Assembly: GCA_015061885.1 (NCBI GenBank)
Contig: SUVS01000023.1
Span: forward strand, 1 to 42,814
From: Lentisphaerota bacterium
GTDB lineage: Bacteria > Verrucomicrobiota > Lentisphaeria > Victivallales > Victivallaceae
Length of the DNA: 42,814 nucleotides
Reading direction: 5' to 3'
Below, piece by piece: positions 37,278-42,814 of the stretch (within the stretch, counting starts at the first letter, position 1; the number at the start of each line of letters is the position of its first letter). The notes beneath the pieces were generated by a model. That model was not told the origin of the DNA. It was given only the letters and a program-made list of their open reading frames with translations, and searched no databases. Position numbers and translations under genes: made by a program.

Positions 37278-37280
37278 GGC

Positions 37281-37505
37281 AAGTGGCATACAGTATGGCA
37301 TCGTAAGGCGAATACCTGTGTGCCGCACAAAGTAAAACGGTAAGTAACGGTAAATAACGGTAATAAAGGCGGGCAAAGCCCGCACAGCCGGTTGACGTCC
37401 GTACCCAGTGAGCGTTATGCAGTGTAATGCCCGCCAACAGCATCCGGCGGCATCCGCCGCCCATGCACTCTATTGCCCGTTTGCCACGCCGGAGTGCAAC
37501 AAAGA
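37281..37505. repeat. Mosaic repeat, copy C, with 10-bp tandem units
   Basis: ACGGTAAGTA-ACGGTAAATA-ACGGTAATAA (37337-37366) is a three-fold 10-bp tandem. GCGGGC-AAA-GCCCGC follows. The 36-bp segment 37465-37500 is the inverse of module 1 of repeat copy A (4312-4347). The left part (ATACAGTATGGCATCGTAAG, 37290-37309) resembles the inverted core of copies A and B. It abuts the 168-bp repeats and the 3' end of ftsI. Confidence 0.68.
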
Positions 37506-37522
37506 CGGGCGAATGCGGAGTT

Positions 37523-39319
37523 TTATCTGGCGGGTTTTGCCTTTTCCGGCATTGGTACATTGGGCGGTATATTCATATATTTGAGCGTTCGCTCGGCAAT
37601 GGCTTTCCATGTCGGCCCGACTACAGTTCCGCCGTAGATCGAGCCGCGGGGAGTATCAAAGGTCAGCAACAGCACAAATGCCGGTTTTTCCGCCGGCACA
37701 AATCCGACAAAGCTGGCGTAATATTTACTGGTCGAATAACCGCCGCGTTCATATTTGCGTGCAGTACCGGTTTTGCCTGCTACATGATAGCCGGGAATTG
37801 CCGCTTTGGTAGCAGTACCACCTTGTTCGGTAACGGTTATCATCATTTTTACAATGTTTTCGCCGGTTGCCGGAGAGGCGTAAATATTCTGCGGCGGCTC
37901 TATGGGGTTGGGGATGATTTCGCCGGTTTCCTGATTTTCGATCCGGTCAAGCAATCTTAATTTCGGCAGTTTGCCGCGGTTGGCGAGGGCACAGTATGCC
38001 CGGAGCATCTGTACCGGGGTGATTGATACACCATAGCCGATACCAAAGCGGGAAATGGAAAGCCCATCCCAGCGGTCGGGAGTCTTCAGACTGCCCCGTT
38101 CTTCCGGCCGCAGCGGCAGTCCGCAACGCGACCCCAAACCGAATTTACGCAATGTACGGTAAAGTTTGTGTTCGCCCATGGCAATCGCGATTTTTGCCGT
38201 ACCTATATTACTGGATTTGCGGATAACACCGGTTACGTCCTGCATACCGTAGGCGTGAGTATCGGTCAGGGCTTTGCCCCGGAAAAACCATGTCCGCTGT
38301 TCGCAGTCGATTTTTGTTGCGGGAGTGACTACACCGTAATCCAAGGCTCCCGCCACGCACAATGGTTTCATGATCGAACCGGGTTCAAATACATCGCCGA
38401 TGACCCGTATGCGATAAACGGACTGATCTTGTGATGTCCGCTCGTTGGGGTTGAAGCTCGGCCGCTGTGCCATGGCAAGCACATTGCCGGTCGCCGGATC
38501 TGCCATGATGGCGTAAACAGCTTGAGGATTCCACTTTTCGCAGGCTTTGTCAAGCTCTTCTTCCAGAATCGACTGCAACGGCTCAATGATCGTCAAATAC
38601 AAATTGTATCCATCGTGACTGCGTTCTTCCTGTATGGGATCACCGCCCAGGCGTTTACCGTCGCGGCGGCGTTCGTAAGTGATCTTGCCGCTGTCTGATT
38701 TCAAACGGCTGTTGAAGACTTTTTCCACGCCCATTACTGCCTGGATCTTATCGTGGCTCATGGTGGTTATGCCCAGCACATTGGAAAGCAATTCGCCTTT
38801 GGGGTAATAACGGATGAATGTATCGTGAAAATGCACATCCCGTGCCAACAGATGTTCCTGCAATACAGTTTTCAACTTCCGGGCTTTGATCAGCGGCACA
38901 TTGCGGGCGATTTGGGCGTACTGGCGGGGAGATGTTTTGATACTGCCATCGTTTTGTTTGACCTGACGGGTCTTGTTGGAAACCTTTTTCAGGACTTCCT
39001 GATACTCCAAACCCAGTGTTTTGGCAATGATCCGGGCGGTTTTTGAATCATTTTCGACCTTGATATTGCACGGCGTTATGGAAACATCCTGACACGGCAT
39101 GTTGCCTATCAGCAGATTGCCCAATTTGTCAAATACCTGACCGCGGGTGCCTTTGACTTCTTTGCTGGTGATGTATTTTGCACGGGCTTCGGCGTAAAGA
39201 TTTTCGTGCAGTTTGATCTGTACCCAGTACAACCGCCCCGCAAGATAACAGAAGAAGATAATCAGAATAATACTCTGCCAACGGATACGGCTTTTCATTA
39301 TGTCGTTGAAACTTCGCAT
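37523..39319 (-). CDS. ftsI: Penicillin-binding protein, cell-division transpeptidase
   Basis: A 598-residue class B PBP that crosslinks septal peptidoglycan in the periplasm. N-terminal membrane helix (about 14-33), a dimerisation/pedestal domain with RGQVFDKLGNLL, then the transpeptidase domain with SxxK as GSIMK (S315, K318), SxN as SSN (369-371) and KTG at 516-518. GTARKYERGGYSTSKYYASF after KTG is typical of FtsI. Position after rsmH and an ftsL-like gene confirms it. Downstream mur genes normally found here are absent; repeats follow instead. Confidence 0.93.
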   Translation of the reverse strand: MRSFNDIMKSRIRWQSIILIIFFCYLAGRLYWVQIKLHENLYAEARAKYITSKEVKGTRGQVFDKLGNLLIGNMPCQDVSITPCNIKVENDSKTARIIAKTLGLEYQEVLKKVSNKTRQVKQNDGSIKTSPRQYAQIARNVPLIKARKLKTVLQEHLLARDVHFHDTFIRYYPKGELLSNVLGITTMSHDKIQAVMGVEKVFNSRLKSDSGKITYERRRDGKRLGGDPIQEERSHDGYNLYLTIIEPLQSILEEELDKACEKWNPQAVYAIMADPATGNVLAMAQRPSFNPNERTSQDQSVYRIRVIGDVFEPGSIMKPLCVAGALDYGVVTPATKIDCEQRTWFFRGKALTDTHAYGMQDVTGVIRKSSNIGTAKIAIAMGEHKLYRTLRKFGLGSRCGLPLRPEERGSLKTPDRWDGLSISRFGIGYGVSITPVQMLRAYCALANRGKLPKLRLLDRIENQETGEIIPNPIEPPQNIYASPATGENIVKMMITVTEQGGTATKAAIPGYHVAGKTGTARKYERGGYSTSKYYASFVGFVPAEKPAFVLLLTFDTPRGSIYGGTVVGPTWKAIAERTLKYMNIPPNVPMPEKAKPAR

Positions 39320-39343
39320 AAATCACCGCCATGGAGAAGTTGT

Positions 39344-39766
39344 TTACCGCTGCTGCCAGGTGAGAGTCTTTTCTTCGTACTGTCTGCTGACTGCCATAGG
39401 TATATTGCGATGGCTTTTGATGGTAAGCATCCGTATCTGACCGGGTTCTGACGCCCGGAACGGCAGATTGTATTTGTTGATGCAATAGCGGACATTGGCC
39501 CAGCTGGAGAGATTTTCGCGGGAGTTTTTCAAGGCTTGAATATCACGCTCAAGCTCATAAATTTCCTGCTTGGCACGGTTGCTGAGCCGTTGGAGTTCGC
39601 TGATTTTGCTGTTGAGGTCGATCCGGTAATTTGCCACGGCAAAGACAGTCAGAACAACCACCAGCAAATATACGAGTATGTAGAGTTTCAATGCCCATGA
39701 TTTCTGATCTTTGTTTCGTCGCCGTACCGGCGAGTGCGATGTTGTATGCCGTGTCTGCAATTTCAT
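39344..39766 (-). CDS. ftsL: FtsL-like cell-division protein
   Basis: 140 residues: a basic cytosolic start (VRRRNKDQK), one membrane helix (about 29-47, LYILVYLLVVVLTVFAV), then a short periplasmic coiled coil (about 50-85, SKISELQRLSNRAKQEIYEL). FtsL is poorly conserved, so the call rests on topology and position between rsmH and ftsI. It would link FtsQ/FtsB-type proteins to FtsI at the septum. GGAGAAG precedes the ATG. It starts 36 bases after rsmH and ends 24 before ftsI. Confidence 0.78.
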   Translation of the reverse strand: MKLQTRHTTSHSPVRRRNKDQKSWALKLYILVYLLVVVLTVFAVANYRIDLNSKISELQRLSNRAKQEIYELERDIQALKNSRENLSSWANVRYCINKYNLPFRASEPGQIRMLTIKSHRNIPMAVSRQYEEKTLTWQQR

Positions 39767-39802
39767 TTTTTCAACTTCTCCAACTCAATGAAATTATATT
39801 TT

Positions 39803-40762
39803 TTACCGCCTTTTGCGGTCTGCTATTCTCAATTTTGCCGATGCACTGCGGCGGTTGGCAGATAACTCATCTTCTGCCGCACTGATGACCCCACGCACGG
39901 GCAACTCAAACCGGGCGTGATTATTGCACACGCAAACCGGCAGTCCCGGCGGGCAGATGCACTCTTTTGCCGCTTCGCGGAAAAAGTTTTTCACAATGCG
40001 GTCTTCCAGCGAATGAAACGATATTACCGCCAGTCTGCCGCCCGGACGCAAGATGTTTTCTGCTGCCTGCAAGCCGTTTTCCAACTGTTTCAGCTCGCCG
40101 TTTACCTCTATACGCAACGCCTGAAACACCCGCGTAGGGCTGGGTAACTCGCCGGGGCGTTTCTTCCGCAGAACTTTATCGCACACTGCCGCCAGTTCAG
40201 CTGTTGTTGCCAACGGCTTGAGTTCCCGTGCCTGCACGATGGCTCTTGCCAGCTGACGGCTTTCACGCAATTCGCCGTATTCGTAAAAAATCTTTGCCAG
40301 ATCTTCTTCGGCATACATGTTGACCACCCGGCTGGCGGTCAATCTGCCGGTGCGATCCATACGCATATCCAAAGGTCCGTCGTTGCGGAATGAAAATCCC
40401 CGCGACGGATCATCTATCTGGGGGCTTGATACGCCTATATCCAGCAGAACGGCATCCACGCTTTCCCAGTTATGCTCTTTTGCGAGTATATCCAAATCGG
40501 CAAATTCGCCGTGTACTGCTGTAAAACGGTCTTTGAAATCCGCCAGATTTTTCGCTGCCCGCTCCAATGCCGCACTGTCGCGGTCAATACCCAGTATGTG
40601 CAACTGCGGATTCTTTTCCAGCATCAAGCGGGTATGACCGCCGTTGCCCAGAGTTCCGTCGATCATGCGTTCAAGCGGTTTGACTGCACTTAAATGCTCT
40701 ACGACTTCACGGGCAAGCACCGGTATATGCACCCATTCGTTACTTGCACTGGCTGAACTCAT
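39803..40762 (-). CDS. rsmH: 16S rRNA (cytosine(1402)-N4)-methyltransferase
   Basis: A 319-residue enzyme (formerly MraW) that methylates C1402 of 16S rRNA in the decoding site. HIPVLAREVVEHL, the SAM-binding GTLGNGGHTRLML and GIDRD are followed by LLDIGVSSPQIDDPSRGFSF, a family hallmark. Near the C-terminus are FQALRIEVNGEL and VISFHSLEDRIVKNFF. It starts 4 bases after the mraZ stop. Confidence 0.97.
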   Translation of the reverse strand: MSSASASNEWVHIPVLAREVVEHLSAVKPLERMIDGTLGNGGHTRLMLEKNPQLHILGIDRDSAALERAAKNLADFKDRFTAVHGEFADLDILAKEHNWESVDAVLLDIGVSSPQIDDPSRGFSFRNDGPLDMRMDRTGRLTASRVVNMYAEEDLAKIFYEYGELRESRQLARAIVQARELKPLATTAELAAVCDKVLRKKRPGELPSPTRVFQALRIEVNGELKQLENGLQAAENILRPGGRLAVISFHSLEDRIVKNFFREAAKECICPPGLPVCVCNNHARFELPVRGVISAAEDELSANRRSASAKLRIADRKRR

Positions 40763-40766
40763 TTTA

Positions 40767-41261
40767 TCAGCCTTTCCCGGTCAATTTGCTCATCAGTATG
40801 CTCAAACCGTCAGCATCATTGCTGTTGAGCTTCTGCACTTCATCCAGAAATACCCCGGCATCGCCGAGTTCCACCGGATTCCAGTTGTCAGGAGCACAGA
40901 GTTTGATGTGGGTTATAGCTCCGACCATCATCAATTCCTTTTCCACGCCGATAGCTGCGAGCATCTCTTTTTCGAGCTTTATACGCCCCTGTTTATCCGG
41001 CCGTATATCTCGCACGACTCTGCCGATTTGTGCCAATGCCGCTTGGGTCGCCGGATTTGCCAACGCACTGGATCTGGCACGGATCAGAAATTCCCGGAAC
41101 ATGGAGTAGGGGAAAAGCAGAAGATCGTTGTCCCGCCCCGGAAAAAGCACCAGATGCGGGTCGCCTTCGCCGCAACGCCATGCACTGGGCAAAGTAACAC
41201 GGAACTGTGTATCAAGTGCGTGAGAAAAATCTCCGCAAAAAAACAGTTCTTCGTTTTCCAT
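40767..41261 (-). CDS. mraZ: Transcriptional regulator MraZ
   Basis: A 164-residue protein with two SpoVT-AbrB-like halves: DTQFRVTLPSAWR (about 14-26) and DKQGRIKLEKEML (about 89-101). MraZ binds direct repeats before its own gene and controls the division cluster. The ATG at 41261 is used because GGGAGTGAG lies about 8-9 bases upstream; a GTG at 41273 is too close to that site. It heads the mraZ-rsmH-ftsL-ftsI run and is preceded by a clear phased operator. Confidence 0.93.
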   Translation of the reverse strand: MENEELFFCGDFSHALDTQFRVTLPSAWRCGEGDPHLVLFPGRDNDLLLFPYSMFREFLIRARSSALANPATQAALAQIGRVVRDIRPDKQGRIKLEKEMLAAIGVEKELMMVGAITHIKLCAPDNWNPVELGDAGVFLDEVQKLNSNDADGLSILMSKLTGKG

Positions 41262-41284
41262 GTTCCAACTCACTCCCTGATTAT

Positions 41285-41347
41285 AACCAAAATAAACCTA
41301 ATCACTCCTACATCTACCTATTTTACCCTATTTTTCCCATTTTGCAA
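41285..41347 (-). promoter_or_regulatory. mraZ promoter with a six-fold 10-bp-phased MraZ operator
   Basis: On the + strand CC occurs at 41287, 41297, 41307, 41317, 41327 and 41337: six GG (GGG in the outer two) every 10 bp on the - strand, most followed at the next unit boundary by TA. MraZ of other bacteria binds TGGG-type repeats with this period. A promoter, TTGCAA (41342-41347) and TAAAAT (41320-41325) 16 bases apart, is covered by the array, so binding should repress. Confidence 0.8.
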
Positions 41348-41400
41348 GTTTAGAAATGATTTTTTTTGAAAAAAAATCCAATTTTGATGTATTTGCAGAT

Positions 41401-41428
41401 TTGCATTGAATAAATAGCTTGCTATATT
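41401..41428 (+). promoter_or_regulatory. Predicted promoter of the structured RNA / MBL gene
   Basis: TTGCAT (41401-41406), 16-base spacer, extended -10 TGC-TATATT (TATATT at 41423-41428). Seven bases later, 41435 is the first base of the RNA's closing stem. Confidence 0.65.
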
Positions 41429-41434
41429 ATTTCC

Positions 41435-41532
41435 AGAAAGCAGGTCAATCTCGGAACAATAAACGCATCGGGGCCGCAAGGCCTTATTGAAAGTAGTCCG
41501 CTGAGACGAATAAAGCCTGCTTTCTTTTTTTT
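41435..41532 (+). ncRNA. Structured small RNA or 5' regulatory element, unknown class
   Basis: About 98 bases. A 10-bp closing stem AGAAAGCAGG (41435-41444) / CCTGCTTTCT (41516-41525) runs into eight T, an intrinsic terminator. Inside, TCTC/GAGA and GGA/TCC pair, then CAATAA/TTATTG, a 9-base asymmetric bulge, and an apical GGCC-GCAA-GGCC hairpin with a GNRA tetraloop (41472-41483). Promoter spacing places the 5' end exactly at the stem. It matches none of SRP RNA, 6S, or the TPP, SAM, GEMM, glycine, purine or fluoride riboswitches as I know them. The MBL gene starts 21 bases after the T run, so it could be an attenuating riboswitch or an independent sRNA. Confidence 0.65.
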
Positions 41533-41553
41533 GCAAATCAAGGAGCTTTTTAT

Positions 41554-42162
41554 ATGGAAAATTTTCGTATCATACCGGTTGGAGCTTTGGCTGTAAACTG
41601 CTATCTGGTATTTCTGGAAGAGAGTAAACTGCTGCTGATCGTTGACCCCGGCGATGATGCTGATTTGATCATAAGTGCGGCAAAAAGTTTTGCTTATGAA
41701 CGCTCGGCAATTCTGCTGACCCATGCTCATGTGGATCATATCGGGGCGGTGCCGGAAGTCCGTAAGGCTTTGAATTGCGGATTTGTTTATCTATCTGCCG
41801 GCGATAAAGAGTTGTATAACAGCCCGGATAATCATATTCTGCCCTATCTGCCGCCGGTGGCAGGTCTGCCGGAAACTACGGCTGTCTGGGATATACCCGG
41901 AGTCAAGCTGCTGCTGACTCCGGGGCACTCAAAAGGCGGCAGCTGTTTTTATTTCCCCACTGAAAAATTCGTCATTTCCGGCGATACATTGTTTGCCAAT
42001 TCTGTCGGCAGAACCGATTTGCCCGGCGGCTCATTTGCCGAACTGGAAAAAAGCATCCGCAAAGAACTGCTGACTCTGCCGGATGATACAGTCGTTTATC
42101 CCGGACACGGCCCCCGCACAACTATCGGCGAAGAAAAGCGTTCCAACCCGTATCTGACTTAA
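41554..42162 (+). CDS. MBL-fold metallo-hydrolase (YcbL/glyoxalase II-like)
   Basis: 202 residues, cytosolic. Metal ligands THAHVDH (H57, H59, D61, H62), H125 in TPGHSKGG, D144 in ISGDTLFANSVGRTDLPGGS and H185 in YPGHGP complete the two-metal site. The GRTDLPGGS word and short length place it in the YcbL-type branch near glyoxalase II; it lacks the C-terminal substrate-binding domain of true GloB. Substrate unknown, probably a thioester. AAGGAG precedes the ATG. The upstream structured RNA may regulate it. Confidence 0.9.
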   Translation: MENFRIIPVGALAVNCYLVFLEESKLLLIVDPGDDADLIISAAKSFAYERSAILLTHAHVDHIGAVPEVRKALNCGFVYLSAGDKELYNSPDNHILPYLPPVAGLPETTAVWDIPGVKLLLTPGHSKGGSCFYFPTEKFVISGDTLFANSVGRTDLPGGSFAELEKSIRKELLTLPDDTVVYPGHGPRTTIGEEKRSNPYLT

Positions 42163-42186
42163 TCTGAACGAAAGGTTGTGCAGTTT

Positions 42187-42651
42187 ATGAGAGTATTGTT
42201 TTTGAGTGCGGCATTGCTTATTGTATGGGTATTGCGTGCTGATAACAATGTTCAACAGAAAGCTCTTGCCCCCAAAGAGGTAAAACCCGGCACCCGGATC
42301 GTGCATCGTGATCAAACCGGCAGAATGACCGGTTCCAGTACCCGCAGCGGTAACCGGCTTGTCCACCGCGACAGTTCCGGCAGAATAACCGGCACTTCAA
42401 CTGTTTCCGGCAATCGCATAGTTTATCGCGACAGTTCCGGCAGAATAACCGGCAGCAGCACTGTTTCGGGGAGTCAGACCATCTACCGTGACAGCTCCGG
42501 CAGAATAAATGCCACCGCACAAAAATCCGGCAACAGTACCATTTACCGCGATCAAAGCGGCAAAATCACCAATCGCAGTACTGTTTCGGGCAGCCAGACC
42601 ATCTACCGTGACGCTTCCGGGCGTATTTCCGGTACATCCCGAAATTTATGA
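42187..42651 (+). CDS. Secreted protein of six 20-residue repeats
   Basis: 154 residues: a signal peptide (MRVLFLSAALLIVWVLRA) and a short linker, then six tandem 20-residue repeats with consensus ..xYRDSSGRITGxSTVSGx (for example RIVYRDSSGRITGSSTVSGS). The last ends GRISGTSRNL. DNA repeats are 60 bp. The regular Y-R-D-x-S-G-R-x pattern suggests a beta-solenoid or beta-hairpin stack outside the inner membrane. The ATG at 42187 is chosen over a GTG at 42178, which is too close to AAAGG. It lies 24 bases after the MBL gene and may share its transcript. Confidence 0.78.
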   Translation: MRVLFLSAALLIVWVLRADNNVQQKALAPKEVKPGTRIVHRDQTGRMTGSSTRSGNRLVHRDSSGRITGTSTVSGNRIVYRDSSGRITGSSTVSGSQTIYRDSSGRINATAQKSGNSTIYRDQSGKITNRSTVSGSQTIYRDASGRISGTSRNL

Positions 42652-42699
42652 ACAGCTGAAAATTTGTACTTTTTGTATTGAGGTGATTTCGAAACTCAT

Positions 42700-42814
42700 C
42701 AAAAGTCGCCCAAGACATAACCTTCGCCCGGCAAAAGGGGCGTTTCCGGCAGTTACCGCTACGGGTAGCTGCCGCAAACTACCTTTCACCGGACTGTGGT
42801 TCTGCTCTTTGCCT
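42700..42814 (+). repeat. Diverged copy of the 168-bp repeat, cut by window end
   Basis: CATAACCTTCGCCCGGC (42716-42732), a stem GGCAGTTACC/GGTAGCTGCC (42748-42757, 42764-42773) and CTGTGGTTCTGC..TTTGCC follow the order of the repeats at 36917-37252. The preceding TCAAAAGTCG also matches 36903-36912. Relative to copy 1 one stem pair has changed from G-C to A-T on both sides. Confidence 0.78.

Noticed and set aside
36900-37500. CRISPR array suspected from direct repeats
   Set aside because: The repeats are 168 bp, adjacent, and without unique spacers; no cas gene is near.
41435-41532. Small signal recognition particle RNA
   Set aside because: Length and a GNRA tip fit loosely, but the conserved internal-loop sequence (GGTCAGG..AGCAG) of domain IV is missing.
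42218-42520. - strand 100-residue Cys-rich frame opposite the repeat protein
   Set aside because: The Cys/Arg repeats are the antisense reading of the 60-bp DNA repeat; no start signals.

Overview
The window looks like a chromosomal segment of a Lentisphaerota (Victivallis-like) bacterium, probably from a gut or other anoxic habitat. This is inferred, not proven. The main pointers are a relic of a prepilin start encoding KLYSFTLIELL (typical of the pseudopilin-rich Victivallales), abundant short lipoproteins, rubrerythrin-type oxygen defence, a GH2 beta-galactosidase under an AraC regulator, and moderate GC with AT-rich spacers and near-consensus sigma-70 promoters. No plasmid, prophage or CRISPR array is seen.

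Layout. 1-263: the 3' end of ilvC, closed by a bidirectional terminator. 411-4220 (-): an arginine-decarboxylase acid-resistance operon (antiporter then adiA). 4610-7784 (-): metK, a PfkB (adenosine-type) kinase and a Ca2+/Na+ exchanger in one tight operon. 7905-9158 (+): an orphan phage terminase large subunit. 9245-12953 (+): a bifunctional NAD(P)HX repair enzyme, two small membrane proteins, and a flavin reductase/rubredoxin/rubredoxin/rubrerythrin fusion that keeps an internal ribosome binding site. 13531-16079 (+): a LemA-like gene coupled to a large membrane protein. 16216-20157 (-): lepA, lepB, purU. 20216-20842: a dispersed repeat, a restriction-specificity relic and a prepilin relic. 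20862-24947: lacZ divergent from an AraC regulator. 24996-29599: a surface repeat protein, then four consecutive lipoprotein genes headed by an LpoB-like gene. 29802-30237: a tandem pair of near-identical 60-residue lipoproteins. 30583-30785 (-): two tandem tRNA-Asp genes. 30954-32623 (-): a lipoprotein overlapping an AlbA/Schlafen-like gene. 32810-36873 (+): two paralogous SPFH membrane proteins with three N-terminal repeats each, then a GNAT acetyltransferase. 36917-37505: 168-bp direct repeats and a mosaic repeat. 37523-41261 (-): the start of the division/cell-wall cluster (mraZ, rsmH, ftsL-like, ftsI) behind a six-fold 10-bp operator array. 41435-41532 (+): a small structured transcript with its own promoter and terminator, then an MBL hydrolase, a 20-residue-repeat secreted protein and a diverged copy of the 168-bp repeat.

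The most interesting items are the orphan structured RNA at 41435-41532, the Hrb-Rbr fusion with a second start, the twin SPFH proteins with vault-like repeats, the duplicated mini-lipoproteins, and a family of mosaic dispersed repeats. All functional statements come from reading motifs by eye; no database search was run.
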